From positions 75,389,892 to 75,453,891 of the forward strand of contig JAVMKO010000001.1 in the NCBI GenBank assembly GCA_032164245.1: DNA of 64,000 nucleotides. The letters run 5' to 3'. The translations under genes and the position numbers were made by a program. The first letter of the stretch is position 1, and each line of letters opens with the position of its first letter. The stretch comes from Sternotherus odoratus. Taxonomy: Eukaryota > Chordata > Testudines > Kinosternidae. Positions 23,001-34,028 of this stretch are shown here, piece after piece. The notes beneath the pieces are model-generated. The model saw nothing but the letters and a program-made list of their open reading frames with translations. It ran no database searches and was not told the DNA's origin.

Positions 23001-24008
23001 GTTGTTACAATATTACCAGGGATCATCCTTCTCCAGCCAGGCCATTATTTGACATCCAGGCCTGTTTCCCCTGTCCTTAAGAAGAAGAGTTTCCTGCCTT
23101 CCAAGGCAGGAATGCGTTTTCCCTTTAAGCTCTCGCCGCAGTCACTCATTAAGACAGGAGGAGGAGGATGGAGCTCAGAGCTTTTGCAGTTGGGTCTGAG
23201 GTGAGGGATGGTTCTTTGCTAGCAGTCTGCTCACGGTCCTGCTGTTGGGAAAGACAAATGTCTCGCACAGACCTTGATTGACTGCACCAAAGGGACTCTG
23301 ATGAATGGGGAGCAGGGCAGGGGAGAGAGGAGAGTCATTTATTGGGGTATGTTTTGAACACAAAAGAGGGGGATGGATCAGTGTTCACACCGCACTCCCC
23401 ATCAGTACCCTGCTGGAGGGAGCTAATGATCCAACCAGTGGACCAAATTCAGTGATGAATCCCGGTCACATGCCTCCTGAGGCACATTGCGCATATGCTA
23501 AGAAGAACCCCACAAAAGGGAGACAGGCTCTGGGTGTGAGCGAAGCTGCCTCTTTTACCTGTGCACATGCCCCTGCCTGCCAAGCGGTTTATCTCCCACA
23601 GCATAGAGCTCTGGCGGGAGTCACTCTGGCAATGAATATGGGGGGGCGGGTGTCGGTTTACACCTGAGGTTCCACTGGTTGGGGTGTGTGTGAGTGATTT
23701 ATTGGGGCGGGAGCCTCAGAACACTGTGCCTGCCATATAGAAAGCAGGCAGGAAAAGCCTTGGGCTGTGGAGGGGAACTGGCCAAGTGTCAGAGACTGAG
23801 GTTTGGACTAGTTTGTGGAAATGGGTTTGTGTGGAGATGAGGATTGGTGCCTTTGATCATAACCTAACTATGCTCTGGCCTCATCTTCCCATAATCCCCT
23901 GCTGACTCACTCCATGCCTGTGCTCTCCAGACAACCTCCCTGGCCTCTTATCCAGGACATAGACTCTCCAGCCCCTTTCTCAGCAGCTCCCTCAATCTCT
24001 ACTGCTAA
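23001..24008. other. Unrecognised non-coding sequence
   Basis: No gene or repeat family was recognised. Confidence 0.5.
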
Positions 24009-24016
24009 CGCTTCAG

Positions 24017-24703
24017 CAGGGCCAGCTCCAGGCACCAGCACAGGAAGCATGTACTTGGGGCGGCACTCCGTAAGGGGCGGCATTCTGACCAAACGTAGGG
24101 CGGCGCTCCTCCGGCATCGCCTTTTGTTTTGTTTTTTTGCTCAGACGACTTTTTTTTTCCGCTTGGGGTGGCAGGGGAGGGGAACACTGAAAACTGAACT
24201 AAGGCAACAATGTATGGAAGGGGAGGGGGGAATGTGTGGCCATGAGCAAAACAAGTCCTGAACACCAGGAGGGGACCATTTGGAAATAAGACAATAGCTG
24301 ATTCGCGCAGCAGGCCTAGGAGGGAAAAGCGGAGCAGTGGCACGCTCATGGGAGCAGGCGGCGGTGGAGTGGAGATGGAGTTAGGGGGACACACAGGAAG
24401 TAACCCTGGGCGGGGGCAGAGGAACTGCTCCCCACCCCAGCTAACCTCCTCTCCACAGCCGCCTCCTCCCCCAAGCGCACCACTGCTCTGCTTCTCTCCT
24501 CCCCCTCTCAGGCTTGCCTGGGTGGAAGGGGTAGGAGGGGAAATCCAGAGCACCTGGGGGGAGGAGGAGGGGCTGGGGATTTGGGGAAGGGGTTGGAATG
24601 GGCAGGGAAGGGGCGGGTTGGGGTGGGGCCAGGAGAGCACGGGGGGGGGGAGGAGAGGGGGGCGGCAAACATTTTTTTTGCAGAAAACTTGGAGTCGGCC
24701 CTG
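24017..24703. mobile_element. Non-autonomous hAT ('CAGGGCCGGCTC' family)
   Basis: A 687-bp element starting CAGGGCCAGCTCCAGG and ending TTGGAGTCGGCCCTG, with 8-bp flanks CGCTTCAG (24,009-24,016) and CTCTTCAG (24,704-24,711) that differ at one base. Near both ends stand the fragments 'TTGGGGCGGC' and 'GGCGGCAAACATTTTTTTTG'. The interior holds a block shared with 20,055-20,212 and then a G-rich, purine-skewed stretch (24,340-24,665) whose long frames on both strands are compositional. No transposase is present. Confidence 0.9.
24180..24340 (+). repeat. Copy of the 20-kb sequence carried by the hAT
   Basis: Matches 20,055-20,212 in the same orientation over 'GAAAACTGAA', 'GAATGTGTGGCCATGAGCAA', 'GGGACCATTTGGAA' and the weaker 'GAGCAGTG' end. 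It has a 3-bp deletion relative to the other copy after 'AACAAGTC'. Confidence 0.85.
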
Positions 24704-24711
24704 CTCTTCAG

Positions 24712-27500
24712 AGTAGGGCCTGGCTCTTTCATTTGTGCTGCCGTCCCATCTACAATAGCTGTTCCCTTCCACCCGCCCCCTTAGCTGCTGTAAACATCCC
24801 TTTCCAGCTGTGTTATAATAAAAGGGGACTATCTGACGAATTGTGATGGATAATAATAAGCTGTGGTAGATCGCACAGCCTCTTGTGTATGCTCCACTCG
24901 CAGTAGTAATGGTGAGTTGAGCCCAAGGCTTTGCGGTCTACTCCAGCTGGGAGGAGCACACAATGGCATGCTGCTATTAGCCCAGCATGTGAACCTGTGA
25001 AGTGAATTCCACATAACATACCCGAGGTGTGAGGTTTCCCTGTTGCCTCTGGATGTGCCAGCTGGCTACGCCTCCCATTTTTATTGATGGGCCTTGGAAA
25101 TTCCTGGTGGAAGAGGCAAAGCTGCTTTCCTTCCCCTCAGAAGATTAGGCTGCATAACATTGTCCAGCAGGCTGGACTTCTCCAGTTGTGCTTGGGAAAC
25201 AATGGGTGCCCATCAATGCACCTTCTGATGCAGGTGAGAAGCCATAGAGGATAAACCCTTTGCATCAAAGATGTGGCATTTAGTTTTTAAGAGATTTGAA
25301 TCCTCTAAAGACATTTTGAACCAGCAGTGCCATGGGCTCGTGTGCTGTAGCTGTCAGCCCTTGGGCCGTGACCTCATCAAATCACAGACTAACCAGGAGC
25401 GGCTGGGTCAGAATTTGGGTGGGAGACAGAACAAAAAGACCTAGGGGGGGTGCAGGAAGTATTGAGGTTGGCTCAGTGCAAACTACGGCTGGATTAAGGC
25501 AAGCGGGGGCCCTAAACACTGTAAAAATGTGAGCCCATCCAACCACACAGGGGCTCCCTTGGGATTCTCCCTACGCTCACTACTCCGAGGAGCAGGTAGG
25601 GGCACCAGTAACACGGGTTCTATATGGTAGGACAGCCCTACAGATGGGGATAACAACAGCTCCAAGAGCCCAGTGCAGTGGGGTGGTGATGTTGGCAGGT
25701 TGCAGAGCTTCCTATTCAGAGGAGGAGAGATGTGGGAGGCAGCAACATGGTATAGACAATGCTCTGAGGTTTTTACCTCTACCATACGGGGGTCAAAATA
25801 CCTGAGCTCTGTCTATGCTACAGATTCTACCATTGTTATTAGTAGTTGGACTGCTCCATTGATTAATTATGGCTCTGAAGTACACTAACTAATTCTGCAT
25901 CCTTACTATTCTTAAACATAACCTAAGGTCTTACCTCCATCGGGCCCTGCTTTCTCCTTCTCTGCCCCTTTTTGCCAGCCATTGGGGCTGATGATGTATG
26001 AGAGACCCAGACTCCAGCTGTGAAGGGGGGGGGGGAGGGGATCCTCCCTAATTGCTAAGTGAGTAATTGAGACTGGAAGAATGAGGGGTGAGCTCCAGGT
26101 CAGGCGCAGGGAAATCAGCCAGCAATCCAATGAGCAGATTCAAAGCTGGGGTGGGTGGGTCACTTATTGGGAAGTTGCAAATTGATTCTGCAGCTGAGAA
26201 AGAAGCACTTCTAGTGCTTGCTGTGGGGACTGTCTGCTATTCTATATCTGGGAGTGGTATATGGCTGGGGGGGGGTGTTGATGGGAGTTCTGCAGGGTGG
26301 GGGGAGAAGGGGATTTCTGTGCTTCTTTGGGGAACTGCAGATGCTTCTCTGTGGAAGGATGCTAGGTTGCAGTTCCATTGCAGTTGTGTGTGTGGGAGGA
26401 GAGATTGGGTTACAGACTAATGCATCCATTTGCAGTGTGCTATGGGTTAAACAGCAACTGATTGCTGAACTAAAAGGAGAGCAGAATGGAAACTGATTTC
26501 CAGTCTCTTTTGGGTGCATGTTTAACATGATGGGAAGCAGGTCAGTAGTCCCGGTGCTGTCTGTGTCACAAATACTGGTATTTCTCCACAGCAAGACACA
26601 CACTTGGAAGAGGAATTCTGGAAACCACAACCTGAAATAATCAAAATTTTCATTTTTTAAATTTCTCAATTAAAATCTGCCTGGGAGCCCAAACTCCAAG
26701 ATTCCCAGCTCCACAACAAGGAGCCCAGAAGCCCTAAAGTTGCTGATGCTGGGGCAGTCTATCAGATGGGCTGCTAAGGAGCCAGGTGGGTCAGCTGAAG
26801 GAAAACCAGGCAAGTTTCTAAGGTAGGTGAGGTTCCATCAGAAGATATGTCAAAATTGACACATTTCCATGCCTTTTGTGACCCTGGTCCATGTCATAAG
26901 AAGGGAACCTGTAAATACAGACCAGTGTCTGTCAGCACTCTGTGCTCCCCCGGCCCCTTATTACTTGGTGTCAGAATGACACAGCTGAAGTTAATGAAGG
27001 CACCTCAATTCCTCAGTGTAGAAGAGAATCAAGCAGAGAAGTGGTGATCATGTAATCTGCTGGAGAGTGTGTTACAGGTTCCCCTATGTGCATCATGTAC
27101 ATCCAGTGTGAAATTTGCAGTAAATCTAGAAAACAGAGTAAAAAAGGACCACAGAAATCACATGAGTTTATTGATTGCCCTTTTTCCAAGGTTGGTGCAG
27201 ATGTATTCGAATTAAACAGGAAAAAAACTTTGTTCTTAATTCTTTCTTTTAAAAGACGCTGTTGCACAACACTTCAAGTAACAATTTAATAAATTATAAA
27301 TGGCAGTTTCTGCACCAGGAGACTTCAGGTGTACATCAGAGTGGCCTACAATTCATGAGTGGCTCATTTCAACAAATTCTCTTGGCTATGTCCATAAAAG
27401 CACACCACACCAATTCATTATTAAATAAGTTAACAGAAAGGTCTTTACAAATAGAAAAGTACCTGATAGACAAAGCCCTGTCACATTCAAGTGATCTGTA
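24712..27500. other. Unrecognised non-coding sequence
   Basis: No gene recognised. G-runs occur at about 26,026-26,040 and 26,266-26,275. Frames of 60-150 codons show no known domain. Confidence 0.5.
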
Positions 27501-28333
27501 TATTCATAAGAATGGCCATTCTGCATGAGACCCAAAGGTACATCTAATATCTTGCCTTCTGATAATGGCCAGTGCCAGATGTTTGAGAGGGAAGGAACAG
27601 AAGTGGCCAATTTCAAGTAATCCATCCCATGTCATCCAGTCTCAGATTCTGGTAATTATGAACACCTGGAGCATGTCGAGTCTGACCATCTTGGCTATAG
27701 CCATTGATGGACCTATCCTCCACGAACTTATCTAATTCTATTTTGAATCCAGTTATACTTTTTGGCCTTCACGGCATCCTCTGGCAATGCATTCCACAAG
27801 TTAACAGTGCACTGTGTGAAGAAATACTTTTATTTGATTTAAACCTGATGATTATTAATTTCACCAGGTGACACCTAGTTCTTGTCTTAAGTGGAAGGGT
27901 AAGTAACACATCCCTCGTCGCTTTCTCCACACCAGTCACAATTTTATAGACTTTTCATATCCTCCACATCAGCCATCTATTTTCTAAGATGAACAGTCAT
28001 AGTCTTTTTAATCTCTCCTCATATGGAAGCTGTTTTTGTTGCCCTTCTCTGTCCCTTATCCACGTCTGATATATCTTTTATGAGATGGGGTGACCAGAAT
28101 TACATGTAGTATTAACGGAATGAGCACACCTTGGATTTATATAGTGGCATTATATTTTCTGACTTATTAGCTATCCCTTCCTAATGCTTCCTAACATTCT
28201 TAGCTTTTTTGACTGCATCTGCACATTGAACGGATACTTTCAGAGAACTATCCATGATGAATCCAAGATCTCTTTCTTAGGTGGTAACAGCTACCTTAGA
28301 CCCCCATAATTTTGTATGTATAGGTGGGCTTAT

Positions 28334-28582
28334 AGTTTATGGCTAAACCACCCTGGACATGCCCGATCCTGTCTGATCTTGGAAGCTAAGCAGGGTTGGG
28401 CCTGGCTAGTACGTGGATGGGAGACCTCCAAGGAATACCAGGTGCTGTAGGCTTAACATGGGCGTGGGGCTAGCAACTCCACCACATAGGGAACCAACTT
28501 ACTACTGAAACACCAACACCAGAGATGGAGTGCTCTGTGGTTGGTGGCCCATACCCCGCCTGGGGGGTGATGGGCAGAGAGA
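28334..28582 (+). mobile_element. 5S-headed insertion (SINE3-like or chimeric retrocopy)
   Basis: The L3 sequence is interrupted between 'TTTGTATGTATAG' and 'TTATGTTTTCCAAAGTGC'. The inserted ~249 bp is the 5S-like head plus a tail of 127 bp (28,456-28,582) that contains 'GGCGTGGGGCTAGCAACTCC', 'AACACCAACACC' and 'TGGCCCATACCCCGCCTGGG'. Flanks GTGGGCTTAT (28,324-28,333) and GTGGGGATTAT (28,583-28,593) look like a diverged target duplication. There is no poly-A tail. A 5S head with an unrelated tail is the design of SINE3/AmnSINE elements, but I do not recognise this tail. Confidence 0.68.
28335..28455 (+). pseudogene. 5S rRNA-derived sequence
   Basis: About 121 bp closely resembling vertebrate 5S rRNA over the full length. 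'ACCACCCTGGACATGCCCGA', 'TCTGATCTTGGAAGCTAAGC', 'AGGGTTGGGCCTGG', 'TAGTACGTGGATGGGAGACC' and 'AATACCAGGTGCTGTAGGCT' are recognisable in order. The internal promoter region (box A, intermediate element and box C, roughly nucleotides 50-90 of 5S) is nearly intact. The 5' 15 bases are the most diverged. No T-run terminator follows; unrelated sequence continues instead. It is a head fused to a 127-bp tail, within a unit flanked by a probable duplication. Confidence 0.9.
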
Positions 28583-28645
28583 GTGGGGATTATGTTTTCC
28601 AAAGTGCACTTATCAACATTGAATTTCATCTGTCATTTTGTTGCT

Positions 28646-28720
28646 CAGAGAGACAAGGTGGGTTAGGTACTATATTTTATTGGACCAACTTCTGTTGTTG
28701 AGAGAGACAAGTTTTAGAGC
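28646..28720 (-). mobile_element. 75-bp interspersed repeat with exact 10-bp TSD
   Basis: The block runs from 'CAGAGAGACAAGGTGGG' to 'GAGACAAGTTTTAGAGC' and sits inside the L3. An exact 10-bp duplication TTTTGTTGCT flanks it at 28,636-28,645 and 28,721-28,730. A second copy of the repeat lies at 31,496-31,570. The long duplication points to target-primed retrotransposition. The family resembles a Penelope-like tail, which is an inference. Confidence 0.78.
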
Positions 28721-29469
28721 TTTTGTTGCTTTGTTACCCAGTTTTGTGTAACTCCTCTTCACAGTCAGTTTTGGACTTAAGTATTTTGAGTAATTTTGTA
28801 TCAGCTCAAAATTTTGCCACCTCCTTTTCCAGATTATGTCTGAATATGTTGAACAGCACAAAGTCTCAATACAGATCCTATGTGGGCTTACCTCTCTCCG
28901 TTGTGAAAATTGATAATTTAGTCTTTGTTTCTTATCTTTTAAGCAGTTACAGATCCATGAGAGGACCTTCCCTCTTATCCCATGACTTCTTAGTTTGCCT
29001 AAGAGCTTTTGGTGAGGGACCTTGTTAAAGGCTTTCTGAAAATCCAAGTACACTGTACCGAAAAGGTCACCCTTCTCCCCATGCTTGTTGACATTTTCAA
29101 AGAATTCTAATAGATTGACGAGGTATAATTTCCCTTTATAAAAGCATTGTTAACTCTTCCACGGGATATTATGTTCATCTGTATGTTTCATAATTCTGTT
29201 CTTTACTATAATTTCAACCAATTTGACTGATACTGATGTTAGGCTTATCAGCCTGTAATTTCCAAGATCACTTCTGGAGCCTTTTTTTAAAAAAACAGTG
29301 TTACATTAGCTACTGTGCAATCACCTGGTACAGAGGCTGATTTAAATGATAGGTAATGTACCAAAATTAGTAGTTTTGCAATTTCATATTTGAGTTCCTT
29401 CAGAACTTCTGGCTGAATGCCATCTGGTCCTGGAGACTTATTACTATTTAATTTATCCATTTTTTCCAA
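28670..29469 (-). pseudogene. L3-type reverse transcriptase remnants
   Basis: Two separated pieces on the minus strand. The N-terminal piece (29,287-29,469) contains 'LNSNKSPGPDGIQPEVLKEL', the usual RT entry motif of CR1/L2-type LINEs. The other (28,750-29,053) has 'YLDFQKAFNKVPHQKLLGKL' and 'WICNCLKDKKQRL', RT block A and its follow-up. The second aspartate of the 'DFxKAFD' signature is Asn here. The piece continues out of family after 'RREVSP'. Codons left of about 28,731 belong to an inserted repeat. Inactive. Confidence 0.85.
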
Positions 29470-29640
29470 AATCTCCTCTACTGACAGCTCAATCTGGGAC
29501 AGTTTTTCACCTAAAAAAAAAGCTCAGGTAATAGGGCTCTCCCCCACATCCTCCACAGTGAAGACCGATGTAAAGAATTCATATTTAGCTTCTTCCCAAC
29601 AGTCTTCTCTTCCTTCGCATTGTTACACTATAACAGCATA

Positions 29641-30972
29641 TCTCATGCTGCTTTATTAGGATAACCATTTCAGAGACTCTTGGACAGAATGACAAAAACC
29701 TCTGTGCCAGCATCTAAAATGTTTCTTGAGCCAAGACCAATTAACCCTGAAGCAGGTACAAAGGAACTCTATGACAGGGAAGGAGGGCAGAATATTCTGT
29801 GAAGACCGTGCCAAGCATTTATCTGTGTTGCAAACAGGTGAGAATAGTAGCTTTCAAAGAGAAAGTGACTGGCAATCTGTCAATGTAACAGCTAAATGAT
29901 CCACATCAAGATCCTACGTCAGAGCCACCTGTGAGGATCGGTCCCACAAGAGAAACAGAAGACATCTAAACAAAACCAAGAAGGTGGCTGCTTCCCTTTT
30001 CCTTGAGGATCTTCCCAGTTCTACTGACACTCCTCCTGCCCTTTCAGAAGTATCCCATGCCCTTCAGTGCAGCAAACAGTCTCCAGGTGGCTCTACCTCA
30101 GTGAGTGAACAAACCAGGTGGAACTGTTTTAAGGACAAGACACGATTGTGTGAACACAAAGGCTTTGGGGTTAGGAGACAGTAGTTATTAACAGATGTCC
30201 TATAAGAGGTAGGACAATCTTCCTATCTGTTAAGGGGTTTTAGTGATCTACCTAGAGCTCTGTCCTAGGTGTCTCTAGTTCTGTTTTATTACTTGGCTGG
30301 ATAACTTTGTAAAATTATTGATATTATATTGTATTTGCATTTAATATTTTTTTTTAAAGGGAAGATGTAGCAATGCCTACTGGAATCACCGGCTGTTCAT
30401 TCACTTAACCAGCCCACTCATACGTATCTCACCTTTATTACAATATCCATATTATTTGTGTATGTGCTTGACAGAGAGAAAGAAACATGGAAGTAGGCCG
30501 GGCTTGGTTGCCCTGGGAACTGTTGCAGGTATCCTAGGAGTGCCTTTCTACCCATGCAGGTACAGGGGGCCACCTTTTATCAGCATAACAATCGTAAAAT
30601 CGTAGCAAAAGGAGGGACTGGTGCACTGTTCTCCCAGCTCTTCTGTAATCATGAAAAAAATAACACTGTAGGATACACCAATGTGATCATAACTGTTAAG
30701 GCTCTGTTTAATATTTCCCACCCCAAAGTTTCTCCCAGTATATGTCCCAGCAAGAAAAATTCCTTGTCACATTCAAAGTGCCCAGTCACTTTAACTATGA
30801 CCACGTAAATATGCATCACTAGTCAATCCCAGATTAAAGAATTTGGGAGTTTATGTGCCATATACATTAGGGGCTTCCCCACCTGATTTACACTACAGAA
30901 AGCATGTGATATTCAAAACAATCACCACGCTGGGCCTCTGCTGCCTGCTGCCTAGAACAGAGGTTCCCAACC
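29641..30972. other. Unrecognised non-coding sequence
   Basis: No gene recognised. An isolated 'CAGAGGTTCCCAACC' at about 30,959 resembles one end of a hAT element, but no partner end was found. Confidence 0.5.
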
Positions 30973-30980
30973 GCAGGAGG

Positions 30981-31102
30981 TAGGGTGATCAGACAGTAAA
31001 TGTGAAAAATCGGGACGGGGTGGGGGGTGATAGGAGCCTATAGAAGAAAAAGACCCAAAAATCGGAACTGTCACTATAAAATTGGGACATCTGGTCACCC
31101 TA
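30981..31102 (+). mobile_element. 'GGGTGACCAGAT' MITE, copy 3
   Basis: 122 bp, TAGGGTGATCAGACAG to ATCTGGTCACCCTA. The flanking octamers GCAGGAGG (30,973-30,980) and GCAGGAGA (31,103-31,110) match at seven of eight positions. Same interior motifs as copies 1 and 2. Confidence 0.88.
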
Positions 31103-31495
31103 GCAGGAGATGTGTTGGACTTTCGGGTGGGGGTGGAAGGTGGGACTGGGGGAGGGGGGGCAGAGTATGGTGAGCCTTCTGATGGTTCAGTGATTATGGT
31201 AGAAGTGGGAGGGCCAATCTCCAGATCACACCACCAGTCACTCAGGATTGGCCTGGCCACTCCTCTGTCAGAGTGGAGACCAGGCCAAATCTGAGTGTGT
31301 TGGCAGGAAGGGGTGTCTCAACATCACTCACAGTTGTTGTTTTTTTCCCTGGCGAATCCCTGAGACAGGGGCCCTGTGCAAGTGTACATTGGTTACTCCA
31401 GGCCTGCCACCAATAGTTAAGGCTCTAATCCTATTCAAAATCTAAAAAACTCTCCGTGCTCAAGTAATTAACTATGTTTATTTAATCCTAGACAA

Positions 31496-31570
31496 AAGGT
31501 GGGTGACACAATATTTTTATTAGACCAACTTCTGCTGGTGAGAGAGACAAGCTTTTGAGTTTACACAGCT
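31496..31570 (-). repeat. Second copy of the 75-bp repeat
   Basis: 'AAGGTGGGTGACACAATATT', 'TTATTAGACCAACTTCTGCT' and 'GGTGAGAGAGACAAGCTTTT' match the 28,646-28,720 copy. It stands just left of the Harbinger element. No clear duplication was seen around it. Confidence 0.75.
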
Positions 31571-31851
31571 CTGGGCAATGTACTCGGGGCATGTCTACAC
31601 TACAAAATTAAGTCAACCAAAGTCACATTGATGTACAGCTGCCGCAGTAATTAATTTTTTTTTCATGTCTACACTACACGCCTTGTGTCAGCAGTGTGCG
31701 TCCTCACTAACAGCACTTGCATTGATGCAGACAGTAATGTACCACAGTAGCTATCCCACTGTACAACTCGCCACCATCTGGAGCAGGGTGTTTTGGGAAA
31801 GGTTTTCAAAGCCTCATGGGGTGACTGGCAACATAGTTTCAATAGCCCATG

Positions 31852-32256
31852 CAGGGCCGGCGACAGGGGGGTACTACGGGTACAGCTGTACTGGGCCCCC
31901 CGACTTTAGGGGGGCCCCGGTACACAGCTGTACCCGTTGTCGTCCCCCCTTGTCGCCGGACCTGGAGAGCGGGGAAGGGACGGGGAGGCGGCGCAGCTCT
32001 CCCCCGGACAAGCGAGCCTGGCCCCGGCAGGAGCTGTGAGCCTGGCCGGCGGCAGCAGCGCTGTCCGGGGGAGGGGGGGGGAGAAAGGGCGGCTCGCGCT
32101 GCCGCCAGCTGTCAGCTGGCGGGGGGGGGGAAGCACCGGCTGGGCTGGGCTGGGGGGGGCCCATCCGCTGTTGGCTGGGCTGGGGGGGGGGCGGCTTGGC
32201 TGGGGGGGGGCAAACTATCAGAGTATGGGACCCCCAAATTTCTGTCGCGAGCCCTG
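31852..32256. mobile_element. Small GC-rich hAT nested in Harbinger
   Basis: A 405-bp element. The ends CAGGGCCGGCGACAG and CTGTCGCGAGCCCTG are inverted repeats with 13 of 15 matches, and an exact 8-bp duplication AGCCCATG lies at 31,844-31,851 and 32,257-32,264. Near the left end 'GGTACTACGGGTACAGCTGT' faces 'CGGTACACAGCTGTACCCGT', an internal hairpin. The centre is very GC-rich with G-runs and several long frames on both strands, none a transposase. Confidence 0.92.
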
Positions 32257-32269
32257 AGCCCATGATGCA

Positions 32270-33600
32270 GTTTTCTCCATCCCATAATATTATCGTCATC
32301 CCACAGTGTTTTGCACCTCTTTTCGAAAGCCCCACAAACCCTTGTGTCGCTAGCTCGGTGAGAAACATGGCTCCTGCACTGCGTTTCGGTATTGTGCTGA
32401 CCGTTAGGAACACAATGCACCCGACCCTTCAGTATTTTCAGCGCTGCCAGAGAAACTGCGAGGGAATATGTCAATGCCTTGCAGGCTGCCTTGCTGAGAG
32501 ACACAATTCCCCGTTGATGTTGTCATTCATGGAGCAGTTGCAGAGAGTGGCGCACCAGTTCTGGGTCTTAGAAACAAGCACTCAGTGGTGGGATCACATT
32601 ATTATGCAGGAATCAGAGAGGTAGGTGTGTTAGTTTGGAATAGCAGAAGTGACAAAGAGTCCTGTGGCACCTTAAAGACTAACTAAAGTATACTTTAGCT
32701 CACTCCCACCCTCCAATGCAGAGACATCAAAATGTGAGCTGTGATCACAGTGGAGAAGCGCGTGGCAGCCGCATTGGAAATCCACCCGGGGGGAAGGGGT
32801 GTTGTGAGGCAAGTAATCGCGTCCTGTTATGAAGGGCTGATTCTTGGCAACGTGCCGGACATTCTGAATGGTTTTGCAGCAATGTCATTCTGAACTGGGG
32901 TGGGGCGATCGACGACATGGATATCCCTATTTTGGCACCAAATCACCTTGCTGAGGAGTATATCAACAGAAAGGGCTACTTTCCTGTGGTGTTCCAAGGG
33001 CTGGTGAATCACTGGCATCAACATGGGACAGTCAGGGAAGTTGCACGATGCTCGCGTCTTTACAAAAACCAACCTGTTCGGAAAGCTGAAAGTAGAGACT
33101 TTCTATCCAGACTGGAGGATTACCATTGGGGATAATGCCAATAGTGATCCTTGGAGACCTAGCCTACCTCTTCCTCCTGTGATAAAGCCGTATAACGGCC
33201 ATCTTGTCTGCACAAGGAATGCTTCGATGACAGGCTCTGCAAGTGAAGAATGACAGTTGAATGTGACTTTGGCCATTTGAAAGGCCACTGGTGCTGTCGT
33301 CTCACGTGATTAGACTTTAGTGAAAAAAAATGATCCCCGTGGTTATAGGAGATCAGTATCACTGCGCTTCATAATACCTGTGAAGCAGAGGGGGGAACGT
33401 TTCCGCTTGGGTGGAGCATGGAGGTGAAACGCTTGGCTGCTGATTTTTAAGCAGACAGATACCAGGGCTATAAGAAGCGCTCAACGGGGAGCTATACGGC
33501 TCCGGGAGGCTTGGAAAGACTGTTACAATAGCGAGCCACAGTACTGTGTGTTGCTGCAGTGTGCTCTGCCTGGCATTGTTTTTTAGCACCTGTTATGAAC
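32270..33600 (+). pseudogene. Harbinger (DDE) transposase pseudogene
   Basis: Pieces in three frames follow the Harbinger transposase order. 'TQWWDHIIMQ' near 32,585 is from the N-terminal part. 'AIDDMDIPILAP' at about 32,905 supplies the first catalytic Asp (32,911-32,913), followed by 'INRKGYFPVVFQGLVNH'. 'GKLHDARVF' holds the second Asp (33,047-33,049). 'WRPSLPLPPVIKPYNGHL' follows, and then 'TVECDFGHLKGHW' contains the catalytic Glu (33,259-33,261). The tail 'NDPRGYRRSVSL' and 'AQRGAIRLREAWKDCYNSEP' ends with stops at about 33,580. Frameshifts, stops and the Penelope-like insertion make it inactive, although all three DDE residues persist in the separate pieces. Confidence 0.88.
32611..32684 (-). 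mobile_element. Penelope-like element 3' fragment
   Basis: Read on the minus strand, 'AGTTAGTCTTTAAGGTGCCA', 'CAGGACTCTTTGT', 'CTGCTATTCC' and 'CTACCTCTCTGATT' match the tail of the element at 44,344-44,470. It interrupts the Harbinger transposase just after its N-terminal part. It lacks the hammerhead-like portion. Confidence 0.82.
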
Positions 33601-34028
33601 CTTGTAATGAGTGCTGCGGGGGGGGGGGGGGGAGTGGGGGAGGGAGGATAATAACATTGCAAATGCACTTATGGCTCTTATTTGTGAATGGTGTCGACCA
33701 CATCCACGGCTATGTTGTGAACTAATAAAGATGAATTAAGTTTCCATAAATAGGCTTTTATTCCAAACCCATGAAAACAGACATATTTATAACTGAATGA
33801 ACATGCATACACACAGGGAAAAGCACCTTTGAAAGAGAGAGAACAGTCCTTCTCATTTCACAAAGCCCTACACCAACTGTCTCTCTCACAGGTCAGTGTA
33901 TGTGCAGCTGTGATTGCCTGTACTCCCCCCCCCCCCCCCGCCCCAGGGCAGAGTGGTAGGGGTACTGCCATAGCCCTGGACCCTATGTGGAATGTGGGGG
34001 TGGGGTGTAGGGAGGTCCTGGAGTGCAG

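Larger units (their letters stand above)
27505..29640 (-). mobile_element. CR1-L3 LINE with two insertions
   Basis: Minus-strand L3-type non-LTR element. The 3' end lies near 27,505 ('TCATAAGAATGGCCATTCTG'), then 'GATAATGGCCAGTGCCAGAT', 'CTATCCTCCACGAACTTATC', 'TGGAAGCTGTTT' and 'CATCTGTCATTTTGTTGC' follow. RT remains lie beyond 28,730. Two younger insertions with visible duplications interrupt it, at 28,334-28,582 and 28,646-28,720. The 5' end fades at about 29,640. Parts between RT blocks are missing, so it is also internally decayed. Confidence 0.85.

Noticed and set aside
24005..24772. 255-codon minus-strand frame and overlapping plus-strand frames
   Set aside because: They span the purine/pyrimidine-skewed interior and both borders of a hAT element. 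The sequence is low complexity without a domain.
28335..28455. Functional 5S rRNA gene
   Set aside because: The first 15 bases are diverged, no T-run terminator follows, and the unit is an insertion in a LINE.
30956..30972. hAT terminus 'CAGAGGTTCCCAACC'
   Set aside because: No opposite end and no duplication could be found, so an element cannot be delimited.
31849..32413. Frames of 138-179 codons
   Set aside because: They cross the borders of the GC-rich nested hAT and combine unrelated sequences.
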